A DNA stretch of 64,000 nucleotides from Neptunomonas antarctica. GTDB taxonomy: Bacteria; Pseudomonadota; Gammaproteobacteria; Pseudomonadales; Balneatricaceae. The stretch is taken from NCBI RefSeq assembly GCF_001305295.1, contig NZ_LJSI01000055.1, positions 1 through 64,000 on the forward strand, read 5' to 3'. The notes beneath the pieces were generated by a model. That model saw nothing but the letters and a program-made list of their open reading frames with translations, searched no databases and was not told where the DNA came from. Numbering within the stretch: position 1 is the first letter of the stretch; each line of letters begins with the position of its first letter. The position numbers were made by a program, and so were the translations under genes. This document shows, in pieces, positions 19,412 through 28,274 of this stretch.

Positions 19412-20586
19412 GCAATGCAAAAATTGCCGGTGTCGGCATGGTTAAGTTCAGTAAACCCGGACAACACCAACCTTATAAGGTGATGGTTAAACACGCCGTC
19501 GAAGCCGCACTTAAAGATGCCGGGATTAAGTTTACGGATATTCAACAGGCCTACGCCAGTTACATCTATGGCGACAGCACCTGTGGACAAAACGCACTTT
19601 ACACTGTGGGTATGACCGGCATCCCGGTCATTAATGTGAATAACAACTGCTCTTCTGGCTCAACGGCGCTGTTTCTGGCGCGACAGGCAGTTGCATCCGG
19701 TGCAGTGGAGTGTGCATTGGCGTTTGGTTTTGAAGAGATGCAGCGTGGTGCATTGTCATCCCACTGGACAGACAGAGAATCACCATTTGACCCGATGCTG
19801 CAACAGCTTGATAGGGTTGCGCCTGAGGCACCCGCAGGCCCATTGGCGTTACGTATGTTTGGCTCGGCGGCTACGGCATATATCGATCAATATGGCGCAA
19901 ATCCTGACATCTTTGCCAAAGTGGCGGTTAAAACACGCCAACATGCAGTAAAGAATCCATTCTCGTTATTCAGCAACGAGCTTAGCGTTGACGAAGTGAT
20001 GTCTGCGCCGCCAATCTATGCACCTTACCTGACGCGTTTAATGGCATGTCCACCGACCTGTGGAGCAGCCGCTGTGATTGTTTGCAGCGAAGCGTTTGCA
20101 CGTCGCCATGGCATTAAGGCATCAGTTGAAATTGCCGGACAAGCAATGGCGACCGATTTGGCCAACAGTTGGGATAACCCGATTGATCTGATTGGCGCGC
20201 AGATGACACGAAAAGCGGCGAGTGAAGCCTATCAGCAAGCAGGTATCGGAATTGATGAAGTGGATGTTGTTGAGCTGCATGACTGCTTTACGCCTAATGA
20301 AGTGATCACTTATGAAGCACTGGGTATGTGTGGAGAAGGGCAGGCCGAGCAGTTGATCAATGATGCCGAAAACACCTATGGTGGCCGCTTCGTGGTGAAT
20401 CCGTCGGGCGGACTGATGTCTAAGGGTCATCCTATTGGTGCAACGGGTTTAGCCCAATGTGCAGAATTAGTCTGGCATTTACGCGGCGAGGCAGGTGCAC
20501 GACAGGTGCCGAACGCCAGAATTGCGTTGCAGCACAATCTGGGATTGGGTGGCGCTGCCGTAGTGACGCTCTATAAAGCGTGCTGA
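19408..20586 (+). CDS. SCP-x-type thiolase / lipid-transfer protein family
   Basis: A 392-residue thiolase-superfamily enzyme of the sterol-carrier-protein-x branch, which usually cleaves or transfers branched or bulky acyl-CoA substrates. The nucleophile is probably Cys81 in 'NNNCSSGSTALFLA'. The second catalytic region reads 'NPSGGLMSKGHPIGATGLAQ' with its conserved His, and 'VVELHDCFTPNEVITYEALG' is typical of the SCP-x group. The SCP2 domain itself is absent, as is usual in bacteria. Translationally coupled to the acyl-CoA dehydrogenase. Confidence 0.92.
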   Translation: MSNAKIAGVGMVKFSKPGQHQPYKVMVKHAVEAALKDAGIKFTDIQQAYASYIYGDSTCGQNALYTVGMTGIPVINVNNNCSSGSTALFLARQAVASGAVECALAFGFEEMQRGALSSHWTDRESPFDPMLQQLDRVAPEAPAGPLALRMFGSAATAYIDQYGANPDIFAKVAVKTRQHAVKNPFSLFSNELSVDEVMSAPPIYAPYLTRLMACPPTCGAAAVIVCSEAFARRHGIKASVEIAGQAMATDLANSWDNPIDLIGAQMTRKAASEAYQQAGIGIDEVDVVELHDCFTPNEVITYEALGMCGEGQAEQLINDAENTYGGRFVVNPSGGLMSKGHPIGATGLAQCAELVWHLRGEAGARQVPNARIALQHNLGLGGAAVVTLYKAC

Positions 20587-20614
20587 TAAGCTATTAAGTC
20601 AGAGAGCTGGTGAT

Positions 20615-20646
20615 AATAAAACTTGTCCTTGATGGTAAGTTTTATT
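20615..20646 (+). terminator. Probable terminator after the thiolase gene
   Basis: A perfect 10-bp AT-rich stem, AATAAAACTT (20615-20624) with AAGTTTTATT (20637-20646), encloses a 12-base loop. T residues follow. Position 29 bases after the thiolase stop fits a terminator, but low stem GC makes it weak. Confidence 0.55.
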
Positions 20647-20709
20647 GTTTGCGCTCTGGGTTGTTGAGGATCAAACTGACATTAAATAATCCTGTTCCCG
20701 GAGCGCACC

Positions 20710-21507
20710 ATGCAAGCTGAAGCTTTTTTTAATGAACTGTGGACTGATTACGTAAGCATCACACCACAGGCTAAGAAAATTCGTGATCTGTTTACCGCCA
20801 CCGATGGTGAAGTGATCAATGATCATGTGGCTTTTCGTACCTTTGCTAACACGCCACTGCGCCTGGATCTGCTCGAACCTCTGATTTTAGCGATGGGATA
20901 TGAGCGCCAGGACAGCTACGAATTTAAAGCTAAAAAATTACGTGCTCACAGCTATATCCATCCTAATCCGTTGGTGCCAAAAATATTCTGTTCTGAATTG
21001 CTGGTGAATCAGTTGAGTGATTCCGCGCAGAAAATTATCGGAAAATACACCGCAGAAATCACACAGCAACCTCAGGATCAAGCAGTGTTCTGGTCTGGCC
21101 GCCACTGGTCTATGCCTAGCTGGGAAGATTACAACACGATCATGACTGAGAGCGAATACGGCGCCTGGTTGCTGGCTATTGGCGTACGGGTTAACCACTT
21201 TACTGTCAGTATTAATCACCTCACCACGGCTGATGCCATTCACACTGTGCTGGGCCGTGTAAAAGACGCTGGTTTTAGTATCAATACGGTGGGTGGAGAA
21301 GTGAAAGGCACCCCTGAGTCTTTACTGGAACAAGCCTCTACATTGGCTGACCGTCAGGTATTTGAGTTTGCCAGAGGCGACCAGCACGAGATTCCAACCT
21401 GTTTTTATGAGTTTGCTAAACGCCACGCCGATGCTCAGGGTTTTGTTTATCAAGGCTTTATCGAAGCTAATGCAGATAAGATTTTCGAATCAACTAATGC
21501 TTCATAA
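20710..21507 (+). CDS. DUF1338 protein (2-oxoadipate dioxygenase/decarboxylase-like, HglS family)
   Basis: A 265-residue VOC-fold protein of the DUF1338/YdcJ/HglS family. In Pseudomonas putida HglS converts 2-oxoadipate to D-2-hydroxyglutarate in lysine catabolism. The probable Fe(II) ligands are visible: His39 in 'NDHVAFRTF', His163 in 'GVRVNHFTVSINHL' and Glu234 in 'CFYEFAKR'. It is much shorter than the roughly 450-residue HglS proteins, so it belongs to the short branch of the family, whose substrate I cannot state. It stands alone, with no lysine-catabolism gene beside it. An iron-dependent 2-oxoacid oxygenase is the best guess. Confidence 0.85.
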   Translation: MQAEAFFNELWTDYVSITPQAKKIRDLFTATDGEVINDHVAFRTFANTPLRLDLLEPLILAMGYERQDSYEFKAKKLRAHSYIHPNPLVPKIFCSELLVNQLSDSAQKIIGKYTAEITQQPQDQAVFWSGRHWSMPSWEDYNTIMTESEYGAWLLAIGVRVNHFTVSINHLTTADAIHTVLGRVKDAGFSINTVGGEVKGTPESLLEQASTLADRQVFEFARGDQHEIPTCFYEFAKRHADAQGFVYQGFIEANADKIFESTNAS

Positions 21508-21730
21508 AGTAAGTGCTTCATGAGTCAGTACTTAAGTAAGCCAATATTTATGTGATCCAAACGGGCTCTATCCATCGGGATTTAGTCCGTTAGCCCCTGT
21601 AATAAACCAGAATGCCTTTCTGGCTGTTCTGTGACCGGCCTCGCGAAAAAATATTTTGCATCAATGTACGTATATACCCGTCAGAGGAATTACACTCATT
21701 ACTGAGTTTGACTGTAATTAGGGATAAATC

Positions 21731-22279
21731 ATGAACGTCAAAGATCATTTTCGGCTAATGGCCGCCTACAATCGACGCTTGAATGAACAACTGTATCAGG
21801 CGGCGGCGAGTTTGCCTGAGGCGGAGCTTGAGCGTGATGTCGGTGCTTTTTTTAAATCTATTATGGGTTCGTTAAATCATATAGTGGTAGGGGATTTACT
21901 GTGGCTCTCACGATTTGCTACGCATGCAGAAAGTTATCAGTCCTTAGCTCGTCTGGAGACGTACCCGAAACCCGGTTCATTAGATGAGCGGCTGTTTGAT
22001 GATTTTAATGCTTGCTGGGCTGTTCGGAAAGAACTGGATGAAATTATTCAGGAGTGGTTGTTGAGTGAAATTCTGGAAGTAGATTTTGATCGCGATCTCA
22101 TATACAAAAATAGTAAGGGCGTAGCGAGTAGCCGCAATTTTGCGGAGCTGCTATTTCACTTCTTTAATCATCAAACGCATCATCGTGGCCAGATAAGCAC
22201 ATTGTTATATCAACAGGGTATAGATGTAGGGGTAACGGATTTTTTAATTGATATCCCGGATGCTTTGCGCGAGCAATAA
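21731..22279 (+). CDS. DinB-family protein
   Basis: A 182-residue four-helix-bundle protein of the DinB/YfiT metal-binding superfamily. Three His positions that normally bind the divalent metal can be seen: one in 'GSLNHIVVGDLLW' (about residue 49) and two in 'HFFNHQTHHRGQ' (about residues 140-145). Members act in thiol transfer or unknown stress roles. No neighbour suggests the substrate. It converges on the DUF445 gene. Confidence 0.88.
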   Translation: MNVKDHFRLMAAYNRRLNEQLYQAAASLPEAELERDVGAFFKSIMGSLNHIVVGDLLWLSRFATHAESYQSLARLETYPKPGSLDERLFDDFNACWAVRKELDEIIQEWLLSEILEVDFDRDLIYKNSKGVASSRNFAELLFHFFNHQTHHRGQISTLLYQQGIDVGVTDFLIDIPDALREQ

Positions 22280-22301
22280 CGAGTTCTGGTTCACTGTAAA
22301 A

Positions 22302-22334
22302 CGGGCTTGTCGGAGTAAAGATAAGCCCGCTTAT
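22302..22334 (+). terminator. Shared terminator between convergent DinB and DUF445 genes
   Basis: CGGGCTT (22302-22308) pairs with AAGCCCG (22323-22329) around a 14-base loop, followed by CTTATT. The minus-strand reading also gives a GC stem, so it may serve both genes. Confidence 0.6.
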
Positions 22335-22349
22335 TGTTCGTGATGACTA

Positions 22350-23060
22350 TTATATAAAGCTGGCTATCAAGCCAATCAGCCCACCTAATACGCCTCCCCA
22401 GACAACTAACCAGCCAAGATGCTTTTTGATCATGTGTTGAATAATATTCTTCACCATTTCCGGTGTTAATTCATCCAGACGAGCGTCCACAATCGTTTCA
22501 ATATGCTCGCTTATATCAGCGCCCAGTTTATCGGTACTCAGGCTTTGGTGAATGGCGGTCTGGAAACGTTCGCTATGGGCTATTTCTTCTAAAGCTACCC
22601 GCATTTTCTCTGATACGGGTTGGCGTAACGGTTCGAGTGCCTCTGAGCCGCCTACCATTTTAAGCATGGCACCCAGAGAAGAGGCATTGATGGCATCGAT
22701 CAGTTTTTGAAAGATATTATCGTAATCGACAGCATCTAAAACGGGCGTGAAGTCTAACGTTTTTTTGGCAGACTCCTCTTCTGATTGAATAAAACGTTTA
22801 ATGTTATCTGCGGTAAAAAATTGCAACATGATGATGTTTTTAATACCACTTTTGAAATCTTCGAACTGATTTGGAATAACACCGGATCCGTACAAAAAGG
22901 GTACTTTCTCAAATAACATATGAATTGCCAACCAATTTGTTATAGCACCAGAAAGTGAAAATAAGCCAATGGATAGCAGTACATTTGAATATACAGGTGA
23001 GAGGAGGCCTGCAATGACGAGCAGAAGGGCAACGAGATTAGTGATGAGGCTTTTATTCAT
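22350..23060 (-). CDS. DUF445 family membrane protein
   Basis: A 236-residue protein of the DUF445 (YheB-like) family. Two hydrophobic helices lie at residues about 5-45 ('LVALLLVIAGLLSPVYSN' and 'VLLSIGLFSLSGAITNWLAIHMLF'), and the motif 'GAITNWLAIHMLFxK' is the family signature. A soluble helical middle and a final hydrophobic segment ('LGWLVVWGGVLGGLIGLIASFI') follow. Function of the family is unknown. The C-terminal membrane anchor suggests a hairpin topology at the inner membrane. Confidence 0.85.
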   Translation of the reverse strand: MNKSLITNLVALLLVIAGLLSPVYSNVLLSIGLFSLSGAITNWLAIHMLFEKVPFLYGSGVIPNQFEDFKSGIKNIIMLQFFTADNIKRFIQSEEESAKKTLDFTPVLDAVDYDNIFQKLIDAINASSLGAMLKMVGGSEALEPLRQPVSEKMRVALEEIAHSERFQTAIHQSLSTDKLGADISEHIETIVDARLDELTPEMVKNIIQHMIKKHLGWLVVWGGVLGGLIGLIASFI

Positions 23061-23269
23061 AATAAAGAGCTGATTCTAGTATAAGGATGAGGAAAAGAAT
23101 TTTAGTACATTATTGGCTCATAAGAGAGACTATTTGATGAAAGTTTACTGTTGCAATAGGACATAGATCTGCTTGCCGCCGATTTTAGGTTGGTATGCCG
23201 GATGCATCACTGTTTCCATAGTGCGTGGTTTCTTTTTTCAATAGCTAAACAGGCTTAGGGGCATCATTA

Positions 23270-23500
23270 ATGGATATGGCAGCTATTCCATTCGGTACCA
23301 CCGATTTGTCTGAAATTACGCCGACTCGACATGTCCGAGAGAAATGTTTTGCTTTATGGCGTACCCGTCAATGTGGCAATATTCGTGTGAGCATGGCGGA
23401 GTATTCTGCAGAAATTTCAACAGTGTTTTCAGGTGCCATTGAATACGATGCTTACGCTTTATTTAAGCTCTATGTATATATTAGTCATTTACAGCGTTAG
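23270..23500 (+). pseudogene. Remnant of a DHCW-motif cupin gene (5' part only)
   Basis: A 76-residue frame whose first 49 residues look like the start of the small DHCW-motif cupins ('IPFGTTDLSEI', 'ALWRTRQCGNIRVSMAEYS'). In the family the next segment carries the D-H-W/C motif and the rest of the barrel. Here the sequence leaves the family after 'MAEYSAE' and ends 27 residues later, so the metal-site half is missing. It is either a decayed gene or an unrelated short protein with a chance resemblance. I judge the former more likely. Confidence 0.55.
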
Positions 23501-23544
23501 TGACTAAATTCAACAGTTTTACCGGCCAGTCTTCATCCAGACAC

Positions 23545-23580
23545 AAAAAGGCCCCCATCATTTCTGATGGGGGCCTTTTT
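23545..23580 (-). terminator. Strong bidirectional terminator downstream of the phasin gene
   Basis: A 16-bp perfect inverted repeat (23545-23560 with 23565-23580) with a GC core GGCCCCCATCA and a TTTC loop is flanked by A5 and T5. It works on either strand. It lies 14 bases past the phasin stop codon on the minus strand. Confidence 0.92.
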
Positions 23581-23594
23581 AAAAATAGCTTAAA

Positions 23595-23957
23595 TTAAAC
23601 AGCTTTTTTGGTAGGTGCTTTAGCAGCAGCTACAGAGTCCTTGCTTTCAGCCAGGATAGCCTGAACTTCAGCAAAGTAAGCCTTAGTAGTTTCTGCAGAT
23701 GCTTGAGCTTCGGTCTGTAGTGCTTCAAGTTTGGCTTTAGCTTCTTCAGATTTTACGGTAACAAAAGAAGTTAGCGCTTCAACGTCTTTGATTCCAGAAA
23801 GCGCTTTAAAATCAGCTTGTGCCTGAGCAATTTGTTTCTCAGCAGCCGCTTTCTGAAGTTCGAATGCTTTAGTAAAGGTAGCTGTATTTAGTTCGATCAG
23901 CTTCTGAACAGGAGCGCTAAAAGCAGAGAAGTCAGCAGTAGGAATATTCTTAAACAT
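23595..23957 (-). CDS. Phasin family protein
   Basis: A 120-residue amphipathic helical protein that coats polyhydroxyalkanoate granules. The N-terminal 'FSAFSAPVQKLIELNTATFTKAFELQKAAAEKQ' is the phasin motif, followed by a long Ala/Glu/Lys-rich coiled coil and a basic Ala/Pro/Lys tail ('AKAPTKKAV'), as in PhaP proteins. A clear ribosome site (AAGGATAT on the minus strand) precedes the ATG. No PHA synthase gene is in the window. It is probably strongly expressed as a single gene, given the strong terminator. Confidence 0.93.
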   Translation of the reverse strand: MFKNIPTADFSAFSAPVQKLIELNTATFTKAFELQKAAAEKQIAQAQADFKALSGIKDVEALTSFVTVKSEEAKAKLEALQTEAQASAETTKAYFAEVQAILAESKDSVAAAKAPTKKAV

Positions 23958-24538
23958 GATTTATATCCTTATAGGAAAATAGTTGATGGAGTGATGGTAT
24001 AGATCTTTATGCTGCATCGCAACAATTTTATTTTTTATTGGGTGATATGTTTTTATAACTATCTGAAAATAAAAGATAATTATAAATAATATTTTTTGTG
24101 CAGATGCTTATATCATCGTATCTTTAGGTTGCGAGTTGACGTTTACAGCTTTGTTTCGCTCTCGCTGGCGCAGTCACAAAGGCTCAGGCCAGCGTCAGCT
24201 TAGGGAAAGTTGGATTGTTGCAATGGAGCCAAGGTTGATGCAACGTCAGAGGCGACAATGAGACGGTAATCGAAGCAAAACCAGATCAAGCGTTTTGGCA
24301 GGTTCGTGCCAAAAGCGGACGAATAATAGGCTCGATTTTATGAACGTTTAGATACAGTATTTGTAAATGATGGAGCAGTCATCACCTTCCTTTTCCTGTT
24401 TGACTGCTTGGGGTACTTAATTCAGTTTAGCAGCTCCTAACAACTAGGCCTGTAGAGCAGGGATAGATACTTATTCGTAGGCTCCGTTCCCATGCCTAAG
24501 GGGGTATGTGTTTCGAATGGGTAATCATAAGGTTTCCT
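23958..24538. other. Noncoding stretch with one copy of a dispersed repeat
   Basis: No credible gene. The part next to the phasin gene is AT-rich and should carry its promoter. Bases about 24281-24320 contain 'ccagatcaagcgttttggca' followed by 'ggttcgtgccaaaagcgga', a copy of the repeat family also found near 31680, 31990 and 33400. The rest shows nothing I can name. Confidence 0.6.
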
Positions 24539-25453
24539 CTATTGATGAAAAATGGGTAGTACGTTATTGGCTATGTCAGTCATACTGTCTTCTATGGGCC
24601 TATCGTTTTTCCTGAAATGAAGGCCGATGTGATCAACGCCAGCGGCCTTCATGCTTTCAAGTTCTTTTATGAGACCGTTGACACCGGTTTTTACCCCGAA
24701 ACGTTGTCGTTCTATAGGGGCATTAACATCAGAAACTAAATCTAAATGAATGAAACTAACATAAGGTTTTGAGCCTGCGACCTTTCGCCATAAAGCGACA
24801 CGATTTGTGTGATCTTCCGGTGTTCCCGGGTAGGCTAACCAACCATCCAGGTTCCCACCTATCCACTCAGGTGACTGTTGTGCGAGTCCTGCAACGTAAA
24901 TAGGGAACTTAGGAACCTCAGGATAAATTTTTTGACCCAACATTAATTTCGAATTCGAATGGTCTTTTAGTACTTCAACAGCATCTCTGAATAGCTGCCC
25001 CCTAGACGCATAATTCACGCCAAACAATGGATACTCTGATGGTCTATCCCCGCTAGCTACGCCCAGTATCAGGCGATTGTGGCTTAATTCTGCTGTCGTA
25101 TTAGCAGATTTTTTCACTAACCAAGGTTGTCTCAGGGGTAAAACGATTGCAGCAGTACCCAGTAAGATTTTATTAGTGACACCTGCTAAATAGCCAAGAT
25201 AAGTGAAGGCTTCAAAAACTTGGGCGGCATCTCCAAAATCAGGGTCATACAATGGAACATCACGGACCCATGCGGTACTGAAGCCTAATCTATCAGCCAG
25301 CTGAATCCGTTCCTTGTGCAAAGACAGATCAGGCACACCGAATGGTCTACCGGCTTTTACACCTTTACTTTGTCCTTCTTGAGACCAGTCGTTATCTAAA
25401 GGCAGCTCAACGCCAATTGAGAAGCCTAAATTCTGTAATTTGTCGAAAGTCAT
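24539..25453 (-). CDS. LLM-class flavin-dependent oxidoreductase (luciferase-like)
   Basis: A 304-residue F420/FMN-dependent luciferase-fold enzyme of the BA3436-type group. The N-terminal 'LGFSIGVELPLDNDWS', 'LADRLGFSTAWVRDVPLYDP', 'RLILGVASGDRPSEYPLFGV' and 'IYVAGLAQQSPEWIGGNLDGWLAYP' follow the family pattern. I chose the ATG at 25453, which has a GAGGAG ribosome site five bases upstream. A longer frame to 25495 has an atypical N-terminus. It follows an MFS exporter gene by 48 bases. Substrate unknown. The pair, under a divergent LysR gene, resembles a xenobiotic or antibiotic response unit. Confidence 0.9.
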   Translation of the reverse strand: MTFDKLQNLGFSIGVELPLDNDWSQEGQSKGVKAGRPFGVPDLSLHKERIQLADRLGFSTAWVRDVPLYDPDFGDAAQVFEAFTYLGYLAGVTNKILLGTAAIVLPLRQPWLVKKSANTTAELSHNRLILGVASGDRPSEYPLFGVNYASRGQLFRDAVEVLKDHSNSKLMLGQKIYPEVPKFPIYVAGLAQQSPEWIGGNLDGWLAYPGTPEDHTNRVALWRKVAGSKPYVSFIHLDLVSDVNAPIERQRFGVKTGVNGLIKELESMKAAGVDHIGLHFRKNDRPIEDSMTDIANNVLPIFHQ

Positions 25454-25501
25454 ATACACTCCTCTATCATCTATGGGGGCTTCCCCCCCAGGCATTTGGT
25501 T

Positions 25502-26683
25502 TTAGGCTGTCTTAGCTTGTTCTCGTGAATCCAGGAAACCAGATACGTTTGTTAGAATGATTGCAACAACAACGATTAAGGCGCCAATCCAGGGTGTATC
25601 GACTAGCTCCATATCTTCAACCACCCTACCGCCAATAATTGAACCGATAGCAATGCCGACATTGAATGCGGCGATATTTAATCCAGAAGCAACATCGACT
25701 GCATTAGGTGCATATTTTTCAGCTAGTTGCACAACGTATACCTGTAGCCCCGGAACATTGCCGAATGCAAAAGCGCCCCATATAAGCACGGTAATGACGG
25801 CAGCAATTTGATTGCCAGCGGTGAAGGCTAAAAGTACCAAAGCAAGTGCGGTGAAAATGATGTTAAGCGCTTTCACCGGCCCCAGTTTATCAGCCAATTT
25901 ACCGCCCCAGATGTTACCTACAGCAACAGATACACCGTAGACAAGCATGATCAATCCTATTGAACTGGATTCAAAACCCGACACTTGTTCTAAAATAGGA
26001 GCAAGATAAGTGAAAGCGACAAATGTACCGCCATAACCCACAGCCGTCATTGCATACACTAACAACAACCTGGGTTGAGTCAGTACTTTTAACTGCTCAG
26101 AAAGCTTTGCCGGTGCCGGTTGTTTTAAGTTTGAAGGGACTAGAATTGCGCTGCCAATCATAGCGACCAGGCCAAGTACAGCAACAATTAGAAACGTGGT
26201 TTGCCAACCAAACGTTTGACCAATGTAAGTACCCAGCGGCACACCGGTTACTAACGCCACAGTCAAACCAGTAAACATAATCGCAATGGCACTGGCCGCT
26301 TTCTCTTTGGGAACCAGGCCTGTCGCGATGGTAGAGCCAATAGAGAAAAACACACCGTGCGCCAAACCGGTCAAAATACGGGCAAAAATCAAGGTGTTGT
26401 ATCCAGGTGATTGCCACGCTAATAAGTTGCCGGCGACAAAGAGCGCCATCACCGTAATTAGTACGTGTTTACGATTCCATTTCCCGGTCAGCGCGGTTAA
26501 AACGGGTGCACCAATGGCAACGCCAAGGGCGTAAAGACTCACTAACAGCCCGGCTGATGGTATAGAGACGTTTAAATCGGAGGCCATGGTTGGAATTAAT
26601 CCAACAATAACAAATTCTGTGGTTCCAATAGCAAAGGCGCTGAGCGCCAATGCAAGAAGAGCTAAGGGCATACTATTACTCAC
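25502..26683 (-). CDS. MFS transporter (DHA1, AraJ/YdhP-like)
   Basis: A 393-residue, twelve-helix major facilitator of the drug:H+ antiporter-1 branch. The opening 'ALALSAFAIGTTEFVIVGLIPTMASDL' and 'VSLYALGVAIGAPVLTAL' are typical of AraJ, YdhP and chloramphenicol-resistance-type exporters. 'GKWNRKHVLI' carries the loop 2-3 motif. It is the first gene of a unit with the luciferase-like oxidoreductase and is transcribed away from a LysR gene with a 200-base shared promoter region. Confidence 0.92.
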   Translation of the reverse strand: MSNSMPLALLALALSAFAIGTTEFVIVGLIPTMASDLNVSIPSAGLLVSLYALGVAIGAPVLTALTGKWNRKHVLITVMALFVAGNLLAWQSPGYNTLIFARILTGLAHGVFFSIGSTIATGLVPKEKAASAIAIMFTGLTVALVTGVPLGTYIGQTFGWQTTFLIVAVLGLVAMIGSAILVPSNLKQPAPAKLSEQLKVLTQPRLLLVYAMTAVGYGGTFVAFTYLAPILEQVSGFESSSIGLIMLVYGVSVAVGNIWGGKLADKLGPVKALNIIFTALALVLLAFTAGNQIAAVITVLIWGAFAFGNVPGLQVYVVQLAEKYAPNAVDVASGLNIAAFNVGIAIGSIIGGRVVEDMELVDTPWIGALIVVVAIILTNVSGFLDSREQAKTA

Positions 26684-26799
26684 TATGGTTGTTTGGTTTC
26701 ACATCACGATAGGAGGGTGAGGGTGCCATCCGCCATATCGTATTTTGTTTTGATGGCGGCATTATGCATACATATTTACTTGTGAAAAACAGATGTATT

Positions 26800-26816
26800 A
26801 ACAAATAATATTTGTT
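26800..26816 (+). promoter_or_regulatory. Candidate LysR operator (17-bp palindrome)
   Basis: AACAAATA-A-TATTTGTT is a perfect palindrome in the divergent MFS/LysR intergenic region, 68 bases ahead of the LysR start and 117 ahead of the MFS start. Its size and T-N11-A content fit an LTTR box. A partial copy (AACAAATATTATTT) lies at about 27806, just after the LysR gene. Confidence 0.55.
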
Positions 26817-26883
26817 ATAAATGCAATAAAATATCTGAGGTCGAGAACCGAACTCTTGAATACCGTAGTATTAGGGTAATGAC

Positions 26884-27765
26884 ATGCTGACGCGATCTGA
26901 TGATTTAGAAATATTGCTGACCGTGGTTGATAGCGGTGGATTTTCTGCTGCCGCAGAGGCATTAGATATTCAAGTGGCTCGTGTATCGAGGGCGGTGAGC
27001 AAGGTAGAGAAGCAGCTCGGTGTCACTATACTCAATCGCACCACAAGGCGGATAGAGTTAACCGATGAAGGGCGTCAGTTTATTGAATCGGTTCGCATCG
27101 GGTTAATCCAGATTCAACAGGCTGAAGAGGAGATTATTTCCCGGGGAGCGCTGCCGAAAGGTCGATTGCGCGTGGATGCCGCCAGCCCGTTTGTTTTTCA
27201 TCAGTTAGTCCCACTGGTGCAAGCATTTAACCACGAGTATCCCGATATCGAATTGGAACTCACGTCCAATGAAGGGTTTGTTGATTTACTCGAAAAGAAA
27301 ACCGACTTAGCGATTCGGATTGGACAATTGAGTGATTCGACCCTTAATGCAAGGCCTTTGGGGATAAGCTTGTTATACATTGTGGCTGCTCCCGACTATT
27401 TATCGAGACGAGGTTTTCCAAAGAAAACAAGTGACCTTGTGAATCATGATACCATTGGATTCTCTGGTGCCAAGGTGCTTAACGATTGGCCGCTGAGAGA
27501 TTTTGATACATTAAAGCCAGTGCTGGTATCCAGCAACGGTGAAACAGTGAGGCAACTGGCCTTAGCGGGTAATGGTATCGCTTGTTTATCGGGCTTCATG
27601 ATCAAGAAAGATCTTGAAGAAGGCCGTTTAATCCCTCTGCTTGAGAGCGAAAAACTGACCAATACAGGTAGGGAACAGATCAACGCGGTATTCTATAAAT
27701 CATCGTCGGTGGCCAAGCGTATTTCTGCCTTTATTGATTTTATTCAACCCAGATTATTGCTGTAA
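26884..27765 (+). CDS. LysR-family transcriptional regulator
   Basis: A 293-residue LTTR with the HTH at residues 4-65 ('LEILLTVVDSGGFSAAAEALDIQVARVSRAVSKVEKQLG', 'LNRTTRRIELTDEGRQF') and an effector-binding domain after residue 90. The 'DLAIRIGQLSDSTLNARPLG' segment is typical of the DhcR/AaeR-like subfamily that controls divergent exporters and oxidoreductases. It very probably regulates the MFS-oxidoreductase pair and itself. The palindrome at 26800-26816 is the likely binding site. Confidence 0.93.
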   Translation: MLTRSDDLEILLTVVDSGGFSAAAEALDIQVARVSRAVSKVEKQLGVTILNRTTRRIELTDEGRQFIESVRIGLIQIQQAEEEIISRGALPKGRLRVDAASPFVFHQLVPLVQAFNHEYPDIELELTSNEGFVDLLEKKTDLAIRIGQLSDSTLNARPLGISLLYIVAAPDYLSRRGFPKKTSDLVNHDTIGFSGAKVLNDWPLRDFDTLKPVLVSSNGETVRQLALAGNGIACLSGFMIKKDLEEGRLIPLLESEKLTNTGREQINAVFYKSSSVAKRISAFIDFIQPRLLL

Positions 27766-28274
27766 AAATTCATTGCCTCATCGTTTACTGACTATTGCAC
27801 ATTTTAACAAATATTATTTTTTTATTGCTGTAAATATTATTGTTCCGCTTGCTAATATGTATTCATATATTGGGGGGGGATAGTTATGACGAATTTACTT
27901 TTTCGGAGGTTCTTTAGTAAAAAGTCGCTTGTCGAAGCTGTTTATTGGTAGAAGGTACTAGCATTATGAATACGGGTAGTTAAGAGCCTCGAACCCCCGC
28001 CCCCCCCGCATGCGGGTCTGCACAGAGTGTTTTATTCAGTATTTGTCCGCCATCGCGTAAGGAATAAAGGGCGATAGATATTTAAATAAATATGGGATAA
28101 TTTATTATTAATCTCGGAGATATTACACAGCGTGTTTAACACGATATCTCCCCCTTTGTTCTATCGCTATCATTTCATGCCGTGGTTGGTTTAGTTCTTA
28201 GGGTCGACACCGGAAGTTTAACAGTCCAAACAGCTATCGGTAGTCCCAGTCGTTTAACAACAGTAAAAGACACG
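27766..28274. other. Noncoding stretch with homopolymer tracts
   Basis: No gene supported. It begins with the LysR stop and AT-rich DNA that has a partial copy of the LysR palindrome. A run of eight G at about 27872-27879 and a C-rich run near 28000 follow. The right end is where the missing C-terminal half of the truncated peptidase gene would be expected; I see no convincing peptidase remnant there. Confidence 0.5.

Noticed and set aside
27886-27951. Short frame of 21 codons starting after a run of G
   Set aside because: Too short, no ribosome site of note and no family; probably chance.
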